The notes under the pieces are model-generated. The model was not told the DNA's origin. It made no database searches and saw only the letters and a program-made list of their open reading frames with translations. A stretch of 64,000 bases of DNA from Actinostola sp. cb2023 (taxonomy: Eukaryota; Cnidaria; Anthozoa; Actiniaria; Actinostolidae): positions 115,001 to 179,000 of the forward strand of contig JAUJYZ010001180.1 of the NCBI GenBank assembly GCA_033675265.1, written 5' to 3'. Position numbers and translations under genes: made by a program. Positions 23,152 through 34,500 of this stretch are shown one piece after another. Positions within the stretch are counted from its first letter, which is position 1; each line of letters starts with the position of its first letter.

Positions 23152-23400
23152 ATTAGTGGTCATGCGTAGTGTTTTGGATTTGACATAGTCCCACATCGAT
23201 TGTGAGACAGATTAATGTTTGTATATAAATGGTTCCATTACATTTAACATAATAGAGATACTAGGGTCTTGATACCATGTGACCGGATATTGCACAACTG
23301 ACGCCAAATGGTTCCAATACATTTACACGTGATGGAGATACTAGGCCCGATATTTGGTCTCGATACCATGTGACCGGATATTGTGCAACTGACGCCCAAA
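23152..23400. repeat. Right inverted repeat of the cassette, with internal tandem duplication
   Basis: About 75 bp (GATACTAG...TACCATGTGACCGGATATTG) occurs twice in tandem (23,258-23,310 and 23,335-23,397). Both parts match, inverted, the block at 21,430-21,540. Confidence 0.6.
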
Positions 23401-23583
23401 AAAAAAAAATACGCGTTGGGTTTTATAACTCGTGCGGCCTACGGCCTGGGCACGAGTAATTAACAGTATTTTGGAAGCCAAACTCAATAATGAGGACAAA
23501 GGGAGGTAGATGTGAACATATGATTTGGTGCATAAGTAATAATGAGATGTATTTAGTACATGCAGTGTATTTATAGCTTGATA

Positions 23584-23854
23584 CATCCTCGGGAACCCAG
23601 GGGTATATTCTGTCGCTCGTTACTCGCTCCCAGAGAAATACCCCTGGGAACGAAGTCTGTTGGAACTTGTTCCGGAAGTCAAAATTCAAAATAGCGGCTG
23701 TCCTATTCAAACCAGAATATACTTGATACTGGTCGACCAATCAGAAACGAGAATAATTTTGACTTCCGGAACAAGTTCCAACAGACTTTGTTCCCAGCGG
23801 TATTTCTCTGGGAGCGAATGAGCGACAGAATATACCCCTGGGTTCCCGAGGATG
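23584..23854. mobile_element. Mutator-type MITE, 271 bp, 9-bp target duplication
   Basis: Inverted ends CATCCTCGGGAACCCAGG and complement, with arms of over 80 bp. AGCTTGATA is duplicated exactly at 23,575-23,583 and 23,855-23,863. A 9-bp duplication is typical of Mutator-like elements. It inserted into the IS3EU-like element. Confidence 0.88.
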
Positions 23855-24349
23855 AGCTTGATAGTGTTGTTTTAATCAACATTTATAAATGTATATTTTC
23901 AACATGAATACAAAAAACAAAAAATTGAAAAATGCTGTTCACATTTCTTCGTTTTTTTTATAAATTTTTTTTTCCAGAAATTAAGCCCTAAAACTTGGGG
24001 TTTGGCTTATACACGGGTAAATACGGTAATCACCTTTTATAATCAAATTGTCTTTTTAAAAAGAAGAGGTTTTTGATGTATTCGATAACAGAGACAAATT
24101 AGAAATAAAAGTTGGTGGAACCGTGCATGACCATTAGTCTACCTCAAATTTTAAACAAACACCTTGGTAAACTGCTGATATTTCCCAAACTGAAGCTGAG
24201 GAATATTGCAGTCAAACAGACTACTTTCCTTTGGTCCCAGTAAGTAAGTGCTATATTTTCATACTAAGGGTCAAAGAGAGCAAAACAAGTAAAGAAATAA
24301 AAATGTTTTATTTTTGAAACTTTTAAGTTTAAATAAGTAAATAAGTAAA

Positions 24350-24645
24350 AATAAGTCGCGCCGAAAAATAAATCGCGCGGGAAAAAAATAAGTCACGCCG
24401 AAAAATAAGTCGCGCCGGAAAAAATTAAGTCGCGCCGAAAAATAAGTCACGCCGAAAAATAAGTCGCGCGGAAAAAAAATAAGTCACGCCGAAAAATAAG
24501 TCGCGCGGAAAAAAAATAAGTCACGCCGAAAAATAAGTCGCGCGGGAAAAAAAATAAGTCACGCCGAAAAAAAATAAGTCGCGCCGGAAAAAAATAAGTC
24601 ACGCCGAAAAATAAGTCGCGCGGGAAAAAAATAAGTCACGCCGAA
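24350..24645. repeat. Right subterminal repeat array of the IS3EU-like element
   Basis: About fifteen units alternate between AAGTCACGCCGAAAAAT and AAGTCGCGCGGAAAAAAAT. It is the inverted counterpart of 19,271-19,475 and somewhat longer. Confidence 0.85.
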
Positions 24646-24900
24646 AGAGAACATCTCGCGCTACAAATAAATGTTTACGCGCGTTTGTAAAATGTATAAG
24701 CACGCCGGTGTGGCACTAACAGGGCTCCGTAATAGCAAGACCATCTTCTTGCGCTGTGAGGTTCTTCATCTTTGTCGCTGCAAGGTCTCTTGATTCTTGT
24801 TTTAGATTGTTGCGTTTTTCTTCAAGAGCTTGAATCTGTTGATTGATGACATCATCAATACCTTTCTGTACGTCATCCGTGTTCTTTTTCACTATAGCTA

Positions 24901-25468
24901 GTTGTTGCATTGCGTTTGATTGATGACATCATCGATACCTTTCTGTACGTCATCCGTGTTCTTTTTCACTAGTTGTTGCATTGCGTTTGATTGATGACAT
25001 CATCGATACCTTTCTGTACGTCATCCGTGTTCTTTTTCACTAGTTGTTGCATTGCGTTTGATTGATGACATCATCGATACTTTTCTGTACGTCATCCGTG
25101 TTCTTTTTCACTAGTTGTTGCATTGCGTTTGATTGATGACATCATCGATACCTTTCTGTACGTCATCCGTGTTGTTTTTCACTAGTTGTTGCATTGCGTT
25201 TGATTGATGACATCATCGATACCTTTCTGTACGTCATCCGTGTTGTTTTTCACTAGTTGTTGCATTGCGTTTGATTGATGACATCATCGATACTTTTCTG
25301 TACGTCATCCGTGTTCTTTTTCACTAGTTGTTGCATTGCGTTTGATTGATGACATCATCGATACTTTTCTGTACGTCATCCGTGTTCTTTTTCACTAGTT
25401 GTTGCATTGCGTTTGATTGATGACATCATCGATACCTTTCTGTACGTCATCCGTGTTCTTTTTCACTA
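24901..25468. repeat. 71-bp minisatellite grown from TRIM coding sequence
   Basis: Eight units of exactly 71 bp start at 24,901 and recur at 24,972, 25,043 and so on to 25,398, differing by only a few bases. Each corresponds to coiled-coil coding sequence that is single-copy in unit B (about 8,645-8,730). 568 bp is not divisible by three, so the frame is lost. The high unit identity points to recent expansion. Confidence 0.92.
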
Positions 25469-26796
25469 GTTGTTGCATTGCCTTAACTGATTTTAAACCA
25501 GCTTCGATCTTCTCCTTCGTTGCGCTGGCCATCTTGATTTCATTTGTAAGTTTTTCTTTATGTTCTTTAGTGATCATGTCCACGATGAAGCAGACGTCAG
25601 GGTCTTTGTGGTCAATGATGGTGCAATCGCGGCATATCAGCTCATCGCATGTCTTACAGAACAGTTTCTGCACTTCTCCTTTGTGCTTTTTACAAAACAT
25701 CAGTTTATCGATGATTGGTACACCTGTCCTCTTGATGTCTTCCAGTGTCATCAGTTGGTGATCTTTCAGTGTTGCTATGCGCTGATGTGCTGCCATGCAT
25801 GCATTGCACATGAACTTTTCACAATCAAAACATTTTGCTTTTGCTGCTTCTTTGCTGTCACAGTTGTTGCACATCAGCTCAGGTTGGTCACCCTGTTTCT
25901 TCTCAGACTTGAACAATTCAAGATGTGAAATGATTCTATTGACCCAAATGTTAACCCTGAGCGTGGCAACGTCCTCAATCTACAAAGCAAATACAAAGAG
26001 AATGAAAAATTGAAAATCAAATGTTTGATTAATAAATGATAATCCTTGATATTCGAGACATTTTCGGGAGCGTCTATGTTCGCAAATATGTTATAAATAT
26101 GATCACATCTTCGTTCTGAATATGACCATGCGATTGCTTCTGCGGCTATATACAAAAGATTCCTGTAATGCAAACCTTAGGGTGCAAACCACATGTCCGT
26201 GAAACAGTACTAACTAATTAGTACTAAATAGCACTGATAAAACAATAGAAAACAATGGAGATAACACTATTTAGTTCTATACCTTTAGCATGTCTTGGCA
26301 TTCAGGACATTTTATGGAAACCCTTCTGCCTTCTTTAGTAATCAACATATCCTCCAGACAGCGTCTACAATAAGTGTGTAGACATGTCAGAATCCGTGGA
26401 TCCTGAAATTGCTCTAGACATATAGGGCACGTGACCTGTTCCTCGAGACCTTGGGATAACTTTGCTGCCATTTCTATTGGATCTGGATAATAATAATAAT
26501 AATAATTTATATTTGAAGTCGATAACGTAGGGAGTGGTTACCCAATCTCCCGAGCCAGAGGCTCATGTTAAAAACGATCGATATGTGAAATATCATGAAA
26601 TATAAATATTTACCCGTCAATACTCTATCGATAAGAAAAGATAAGAAGTACGGCGCTTTGCGTGACACAGAGAATAGCTGATGTTAACTCATAATCGATT
26701 ATAACTAATATAGATTCAAGGCTCATCTCTATCAAGGTTGATATGTTCTCATTTTGATTGCAAATCTTTCCCCGATATGTGTGAATACAACTAATA

Positions 26797-28616
26797 ATTG
26801 AAGGGTTGTCCATGAAAACGGCCTAAGTGACTTTTCTGATGATTTTAAAAATATTATGCAATTGCTTCAAAAATACACCTACTGGCTTATTGATACCTAT
26901 ATAAACATGATTTGGTCATTTTCAGAGCGATTACACTAGAAAATAGAGCTTGTTTTGCAGTTTGTTTTTCATAGAAATCAAAAATGCGCGTTTTTGACGG
27001 CATGACAATGTGCGACATTTGATTTTGATTTTCTTCCAAAATACATCATTGTGAAACAAAACGCCACTTGCTCAGCAAACTTCCATCTCTCTTCTTGATA
27101 TATTCGGGCAATTCGACTATTTCAGGATTCCTGTTGTTTTCGAACGCACGACCGAACTGCATTCTGGGATATCATGAAACTTTCTGTCAGCGACATTTTC
27201 AGTACCTCCATGCTATAGAGTCTTTTACCACCCGGACCTACAGGCAAAATCATGCACCGGTTGCTTTCTTTACTAGTCGAAAGTCGCCAAAACTGCCTTA
27301 GTAGGTCCTCGAATCCACCACAGAACGACCAGAGACAACAACTCTCACTCAGCTGAATCAAATCCTCCATTTTGGAAATCTGACGCCGTGTTTAAAGATT
27401 CAGTTTCGTGAAATTGCACCTCACCCCTGATTTCTTCCAGGAAAATGGCCTCTACCACCATAGTCAAGCTTAATGATGCTGTTCTGGGGGCTTCTGTGGT
27501 GAAAACATGGCAATAAAAGACTTTAAATAGTGGCAAAGTGGCCCACTTCTGCGAAGCACTTCCAGAACCGATAGCCACGCCACGAGAGAACTTAACCGCG
27601 TGATAACTTGAGCCTGCGAGCTGTCAAGATTTCCATGACAACCCCTTTTATGGAATGAAAATTCGCTAAAAACTTCAAAAATCTCTGGAATTGAAAGGTT
27701 GAAATCATCCACATCTGAAGGTTTGTTATTGGTGAACAACACGTACAGATCACTGACGCGTAAAGGTATCCTAATTTGCATACTTAATTTGACGAACTAT
27801 CCTGATGAATTCTTCGTTTGCACTTGACGTCACTTCCCCTTGCGAATTAATTAAAAACATTCTAAAATTTAGTTATGGATCCTATCAACTTGATTCTTGG
27901 CAGTGTTTTAGAGAATTGTGATATGAATTGTTGTAGAAAGTTTCAGATGGGCTCGATCTTTTGTGGCTGAGTTTTCGAAGTTTGAATTGTGTCACGCAAC
28001 TCTTACCAAACGCTAGTCACGTCTCTGAAAAGTCGTAGAAACCAACAAATTTGTACCAAATTAAATGGTTTTAGTTTTATAAATGTTTATAAGTTATATT
28101 TTTTGTGAAATTAAGTGATGTATATCAACTCTAAGCTTGAATTTATTTTTTGAAATCTAGGCCGCCATGTTGGAAGACATCGGTTGTCTTCCAACATGGC
28201 GCCGCCATACATTTACACCAAATATTTGGAAACTTCGTTCGCTCATAGCTCGGTAAAGAAATGCTCTAGTGCTCCAAAATTTGGCCCAGATTTGTTATTT
28301 TGCTAGCTCTACAAGCTCATAAGGTTTTTATTTTATTTGGCAAAGGAAATGATATTTCGAAATTTGAGAACAGTCGTATAAAGTTAAAATCGACCCGTAA
28401 TCCGCCAAATACCACGTGGTTGCAAACGAAGAATTCAAGCAGAAATTAAATATACTAGTGTAGTGCCCAAACTTCGAGTGTAATCGATCTAAAAACACCA
28501 AATCATGTTTATATAGGTATTTAGAAGCCAGTAGATGTATTTTTGAAGCAATTGCATAACATTTTGAAAATCATCAGAAAAGTCACTTAAGCCGTTTTCA
28601 TCGTCGGCCCTTCAAT
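26797..28616. mobile_element. TIR element, 1.82 kb, ATTGAAGGG ends, TA target
   Basis: Inverted ends ATTGAAGGG...AAAACGGC, with TA at both borders. Unit B has the empty site at about 9,976. The left arm continues to pair through CTAAGTGACTTTTCTGATGA. The interior is homologous over about 600 bp, inverted, to the TTAA element at 45,059-46,071. The tips resemble small MITEs at 39,511, 49,592 and 49,738. Confidence 0.75.
27122..27370 (-). CDS. Small ORF (LWSFCGGFxDLxRxFWRL family) in the TIR element
   Basis: 82 codons. The product shares LWSFCGGFEDLLRQFWRL, SKESNRC and ILPVG with the + strand ORF at 45,424-45,870, while the two host elements have different ends. Conservation of protein sequence between diverged copies argues it is, or was, a real transposon gene. 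A second conserved frame, VKLNDAVLGASVV, points the other way (+ strand, from about 27,445). No known domain was recognised. Confidence 0.4.
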   Translation of the reverse strand: MEDLIQLSESCCLWSFCGGFEDLLRQFWRLSTSKESNRCMILPVGPGGKRLYSMEVLKMSLTESFMISQNAVRSCVRKQQES

Positions 28617-28619
28617 TAT

Positions 28620-29520
28620 CCCTTCCTTTCAGCATTGAGTAACCTGAGAACTCAGGTTAAGCTTTGAGAATCAAAAGTAGATTGTTTTTGCACAACTGAG
28701 GTCAAATACTGAGATCATCTCAGTACTTGACCTCAGTTATGCAAAAACAATCTACTTTTTCTTGGAAAAGACCATGTTTGTCGTCACGCAACATTCTACT
28801 TTGTTTCGAATAATCTCGTCATAAAAACATCGATTTCTGGAAATATAATTAGTTCGTCAGTGAACAACTTTGTACAACAGAAAGCAGGAAAGAACGAAAA
28901 GGATAATAAAAGCTCTCGATAATATAAATACATGTATGTCACGAACGATTTCAAGTCATTATTTTCAAGTCATTATTTCCATATATATGGCTGATAAACC
29001 ACGTCGAAATATTTCTTCTGTAAAACCAACCAGATATTTCAAATAAACCCGACCCCCTTGCTGTCTAATGATTATAGAAATATTTGTGAAAACCTCGATT
29101 TTAATATTCTAAATAATTTGAAGCCGATTATATTAGATATATATACCGTGAATGTCTGCATATTTTGGGGCGTACGTTTGTCTATTGAGACTCAACATTC
29201 ACAAGGCTATTCGTAACGTGGTATTTGCAACAAAACTCGATCAAATAATTAACCACCAAACGTCTACTAAATATAAAGCAATACCAAGAATGCTGCACCA
29301 ACATACCTCTTTGCTTGCTCGAATTGTGAGAGGTAACAACCGACTTGTAGCTTCCTGCTTGTTAATTTGGTTTCGCTTTGGGATGCTGCTGGAATTTCAC
29401 CTAACGTCATGTTTTCCTTAGCAACGTGTGACATCGACGGTCTCACTTCACAGAACAACTTTTTAGAAATGAAAATGTTAAAAATTGTCAACGTTACTTT
29501 AGTGATCTAAGCCTTGCAAT
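28620..29520. repeat. 5' flank of TRIM unit C
   Basis: Matches 1-625 and 10,020-10,890. A short foldback (ACTGAGGTCAAATACTGAGATC) sits at about 28,690-28,745. Similarity to unit B ends near 29,520, which marks the right edge of the duplicated block. Confidence 0.65.
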
Positions 29521-29579
29521 AAATACTATTTTTTTTCCCTAAAATACCAGGCGTTTTGTTGCATGCATTGCTGTTTCGA

Positions 29580-29785
29580 ATAACTAATTGATTCATTAAT
29601 ATTATTAGCCGAACCTCCAGTAAGCGACCACCCAAAATGTCAAACGTTGTGGTCGCTTATGAGAGGTGGTCGCTTACGAGAGGTTCCAACTATAGTGATT
29701 TGACTGGGAACTGAACTTTCGGTAATTTGGAAAACTGGTCGCTTACGAGTGGTCGCAACGGGAGGTTCAACTGTATTTCATTTTC
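29580..29785. repeat. Dispersed repeat with GGTCGCTTACGAG motifs
   Basis: GGTCGCTTA(C/T)GAG occurs four times in inverted and direct order, and GAGGTTCAACTG stands at the right end. It resembles the pogo/Tc1-type MITE ends at 46,204 (CAGTCAAACCTC). The left boundary is unclear. Confidence 0.45.
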
Positions 29786-30029
29786 TGATGACACTTAGGG
29801 ACGTTCCATTTCTTCCAATAAACCACGTTTTATTTCAGTACATTAAATTATTATTTCATTAACAAAAAATCAGTACATTATAACATACACATGCAAGCAT
29901 GTTTTATACAACGTTGTAAGTCATTGAGGATACACTCAGGCCAAAAGATCATGAATATAATGGCAGTTTAACGATCACACTTGCCAGTTGGCTTGGAATT
30001 CGTGATTTCGCAAACATTCAAACTGAGGG

Positions 30030-30835
30030 AATGGTTTCACAAAAGCTCATAACATGGTTCACCCTAGCGACATAAGCATAATCACAAGCAACATCATGCT
30101 CGAGAATCCATCGGTGCTCTTCGGCGTGGGCTCGGATGAAACATCGCCCCGCCAGAGTACCGCTGGAGAACTTACCTGCTAGAACGACTTCTGGGGCGTG
30201 AGACAATGCTGGCTTCTGATTGACCCTATTTTTTGCCACAAAAAATAGGGCCAATCAGAGCTCAGCCATATTTTCATTCATTAAAACGGACGCCGTCGGC
30301 AAAAGTCAGTGTTGACAGCTAATGAAAGGACTGTTGAAAGATGGATCCAAGAGATCAAAGTTGTTTACAAGATATTTAAAAATATTTATGCACTTCAGTC
30401 ATTCCCTGCACGGTTCATAGTCAGACAGATGTTCATAGAAAATCGAAGCGATGTTTTTTCGATAACAGTTTGATTATCAACTGACATTGCCGGAGTTAGA
30501 CGACAGAGAAATCCTGAACATGCCCGTGAACGGCAAAAGACGCGTCCAGATCTGGAAGTTTTGGTTGGAGACGACAAGTACGTTACCTTGTGCGCCAGAG
30601 TCTTCTTTTGACCTCCTTCCCGAGAGAGGGAGAGCGAGGTCAAAAGAAGACTTACCTTACAAGCTGTCAAACCGTAATGAGATTATGTCTCCGTCCAGGT
30701 TGATGCGCTCGAGTGCATATCACGCCCCAGAAGTCGTTCTAGCAGGCAAGTTCTCCAGCGGTTCTCTGGCGGGGCGATTTCCGAGCCCACGCCGAAGAGC
30801 ACCGATGGATTCTCGAGCATGAAGCAACATATGCA
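30030..30835. repeat. Inverted repeat pair bracketing about 500 bp
   Basis: The block at 30,095-30,215 (CGCTGGAGAACTTACCTGC, AGAACGACTTCTGGGGCGTG) is inverted at about 30,718-30,825. A smaller hairpin (CCCTATTTTTTGCCAC) sits at 30,220-30,255. The ORFs here are fragments of the arms. It may be a decayed foldback element. Confidence 0.5.
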
Positions 30836-30839
30836 GACT

Positions 30840-31512
30840 CGGTGGAATGTGATAGTTGAGCTGTGATGAGCAATGCATTACTAATTAGGCCAAGTTGTAA
30901 CGCCATACGTTCCAAAAGCCGTTCTTTATCACTTCAAAAGAAGCCGCCTCATTATCTATTGATTGAAATGAGAACGGCTCATGATTAGCACGACGTCTGA
31001 TCTAGGCCTTAGACTACGGTATGTCGCGCGTGATTATGTCGCTAGCGATGGACAAAGCAAAAATACTTAAAGAAGTCGATTTTTACTTTCCACCAAAACA
31101 TTAACATGGCCGCCATTTCAACTATCAATTCATATGCACTTATAAACTGTTCAAGAGTAGGGCACGAAGTTCCCGGCGTTGTGTGGCCTGACCTACTAAG
31201 TCCCTGAGGGCCGCATGTTAGAAAACTGTAACTGGTTATTGCGTATTTACCCTCAGTAAAAAAAAACTCAAAATCAAACGACCAGAGTAATTTAGGGACA
31301 AATGCGCGCTGAAATCCACGTTCAATCCTGTTAGTTATACACAAAATATCACATAGCATTGGCAAGGTTGGTTATCTTGAGGCCATATCAACAAGCCCTT
31401 GAAATTTATCACAATATTGAATGATTACAGGGACATCTAACTCGGTTCCTGTCCTCGTTCGTCCAAGAAATAACACAGGGATACCACAAGAGTTAATTGT
31501 TGTACCAATGTT
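30840..31512. other. CRAT 3' flank, presumed 3' UTR
   Basis: This lies downstream of the CRAT stop codon on the minus strand. It has no coding support, and I saw no clear polyadenylation signal. Confidence 0.4.
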
Positions 31513-34500
31513 TCATAGTTTGGATGATGTTGTAAGCAGACGCATGTCGTCCAAGCTTCGTTGTAAATAGGCTGCAAAATGTCCCGAGTTTGTGTTCGGG
31601 TTACTGTTGCAAGACGTGATGCCAAAGAGCAGCTTCTGTGGAAGAGGATTGTAGCATATGGCATAACCGTCTGGTACAGATGGGCCATAAACCAAGTATG
31701 AGTCGTCTTTAAACGGAACCTAAATTGATAGGACACAGTTAGGCATATATCCACCAAAGTGAGCCAAGTGAGTACTGAGGGTTTATCATGTAATTTCAAA
31801 ACTCATAGAACAAAAAATCATTATCATAGCTGGAAAGAGCTCGTTGAAATTAGTAAAAAGGTGAAGTTTGGAAAATATCTCTTCACAAATTGCGAAGATA
31901 TGAATTTTCAAAAATCGAAATTTTGTATGAAAACATTTGTTGGAGGCAAGAGTTGGAAGAGTTGCCTCCAAGCGTAAATTTCCAAGGGTTTCAGTTCATA
32001 TAAAATTTTGATGTTTGAAAATTCTTCGCAATTTGTGAAGCGATCTTTTCCAAATTTCACCTTTTTACTAATTTCAATGAGATCTTTCCAGCTATGATAA
32101 TCATTTATTCTCCCATTAGTTTTGAAATTACATGATAAACGCTCATTGATCGATCATTATGATAACGATATTTCGCTTCCTCCTCGTGGTCTACTGGGTG
32201 ATGAAGATAACAACAAAAGGGAGAAAAACTGAAATTAGATAATGGAACTTTACAAGTTTACTAGAAGATCTAGATTTGCAGATGATACTGCACTATTGGC
32301 ATCCACTGAAGTATGCTGATGATGATCATCATAATAATGGTAGTTAATAATAATTAATGATGGCTAAGAAGATAACTATGTCGATGATGATTTACAACCC
32401 ATTGGACAGACACTCACCTGACTAGTTGACAATTTGAAGTGTAATGAATAAGCATATGTACCGTCCATAAACAGATCTGGTAGGTTTATTCCTGATTCAA
32501 CAGCTATCATTTTAAGGCCAAGAAGATGTCTGTCAATGCCTTGTCCTTGTACAGCCTGTCGCCAATAAGAACACCAAATTGATATTTAATCATTTGGTTT
32601 TCCACCAATGGGAAGTTGCAAAAAAAGTTGCAATTTTTTTGGATGAACATCAAACGATACTGTAGGACAATCATTTTACTTACTTCTTTCGTATAATCAG
32701 TGTGTGCATTGATGGCATTGCGCATTAGTGCCAGTCTTTGACCATTCTATATTGGAAACATTGAAGGAAATGATAGAAGCTGTGAGAACGGAAAGAGGGA
32801 ACGTTAACATAACCAATGACCATTTTAGTGCGGAGATTCTTTGATCACACAATTACAATTGCCCATTACAAAAAAGAGCAGGGGACTGGGAACGAGTTTA
32901 TTAGAATTAATGTATTTACGAAATTAAGTTTATGACATGAAACAACATGTTGAAATTATCATATGTGTAAAGTTTGATGTGACTTGAGTGCATTGTCGGA
33001 ATTATAAACTTTTGAAATTTCGAAATTTTACAGTGAATGTATGGTTTGGGTAGACAACGCAAAAAAAATACAGAGTTTGTATGGGAAAATGTACATCTTT
33101 GATGCCCTCTAGCATCGTCAATATTAAGCCAAAGTTCACCAAACTTTCCAGATTAGCTAAGTTTGATCTGCTCAGAAAATGATGCCCATTTTTGCTAGTT
33201 TCTTATTGAATTAGTTTTACGGACTTGGTCCCAGTCCCCTGCTCTTTTTGTAATGGCCAATAGGAAAAGACTTGGTTAGAGGTTTGATCAAAGTCCCCGA
33301 AATCCTCTCTGAATCTGCCTTATTGCTGGTTTTCACGTGACGTCATGGCGGCCATGTTGGATCCCGACAACAAAGCATTCCTCATTAGCTTAAAGCCGCA
33401 TCTACACGAGCAAATTATCCTTGACAAGTTTTCCTTGACAAGGAAAACTTGCTCATGTAGACGACAAGAACATCGCCAATTTTTGCTTGTCAAGGAAAAC
33501 TTGCTCGTGTAGATGACAAAAAATGGTCAATTTTTCCTTGTCAAGGAAAACTTGTGAAGGAAAACTTGTTCGTGTAGATGCGGCTTAAGTTATTTATACC
33601 TCCAACATGGCCGCAGCATCTTTGTACTTGAAATATCCAGGGATTGATCGCAAACATGCAATCAATAAGGTGCATTCCATTTTGCCGGAGTGACCGTTGA
33701 TTTTAATAATATATATTTTAAAAGCAGTCACCATCACAACTCTTTATACACTGCGTTAGGTCATTGGAATGGCCTTACTGGAAAGCACCCATAGGCCATC
33801 ACAGTGACCAGAGACAATAAGCCAAGTCAGAGTTTAAGGATTACCGTGATTCCTGGAACCGAATCGGGATAAAATGTGTCCGAAGTGACTTTTTCTCCCA
33901 TGTCTCTTGTATTTTTGCCGAGTTTTCTAGGAGCATTTTGCACTACTTTTTCTGTACTAATAAAGTATTTTCCCTGTTTACTAGTCACATACAACTGCAA
34001 GGTAACTCTAACAGCGCTTATATGTTCATTTGAATACGATAATCCACTGAAAAACGTAGTTTAAAATCGCCCACAAGCTTACCAATCTCGAAGCGGATTG
34101 GGCTTCCTGTGTCAACTGAACGATCGTCAGTTTCACAACGTTTGGATTTCGCTTTAAATCATGTCTTTGTGTCGATTCTTGGCAATTTTTTCAGAAAATA
34201 ATAAAGATTATGAGTTGTTTATCACTTTGTGCTATTAGTTGTCTCAAAAAAGTATCAAAAAGTTGTGTTTTGGGGCCGTAGATTGGCCGTAGTTCTCACG
34301 GCTTCACTACGTCCAGACTACGTGTATAACGAAGGGCATTTTTATCGTAAAATAGAATTTGATTAACAAATCACACATGAGGTTGAATTAAGAAGACCTT
34401 TATGCATACCTTGGAGTATTTTCTCGGCAAAAATCGTATTGTAAGAAATGAAAAATGCTCCTAGAAAACTCGGCAAAAATACAAGAGACATGGAAGAAAA

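Larger units (their letters stand above)
19185..24731. mobile_element. IS3EU-like DNA transposon, 5,547 bp, with 6-bp target duplication ATAGCA
   Basis: The ends are exact inverted repeats, TACGGAGCCCTGTTAGTG at left and its complement at right, with arm similarity of over 90 bp. ATAGCA is duplicated at 19,179-19,184 and 24,732-24,737; unit B has the empty target GCATAGCAAGACC, so the boundaries are certain. The 6-bp duplication and TAC...GTA tips fit my knowledge of the eukaryotic IS3EU superfamily. Inside are subterminal repeat arrays, a DDE transposase gene on +, a 2A/OTU gene on minus, and a 271-bp Mutator-type MITE. Frameshifts in both genes suggest this copy is not autonomous. Confidence 0.88.
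18590..26471 (-). pseudogene. TRIM gene, unit C: disrupted copy
   Basis: The RING exon (26,283-26,471) and the start of the large exon (from 25,979) keep the same splice sites and reading frame as unit B, including RING ligands and both B-boxes. The frame is then lost in a 71-bp tandem repeat (24,901-25,468) whose 8 units are not a multiple of three. At 24,731/19,185 the exon is cut by the 5.5-kb IS3EU-like element. The remainder, 18,590-19,184, continues the coding sequence to the filamin end and a stop. A full-length TRIM protein cannot be made. A truncated RING plus B-box protein of about 255 aa could be, ending in the repeat. Confidence 0.85.

Noticed and set aside
19185..24731. Zisupton/KDZ or Ginger assignment of the transposon
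   Set aside because: The 6-bp duplication and TAC...GTA tips with a short integrase-type transposase fit IS3EU better; the other types have different duplication lengths or protein layouts as I know them.
24901..25468. CRISPR-like array of regular repeats
   Set aside because: The units are contiguous with no unique spacers, and derive from TRIM coding sequence in an animal genome.
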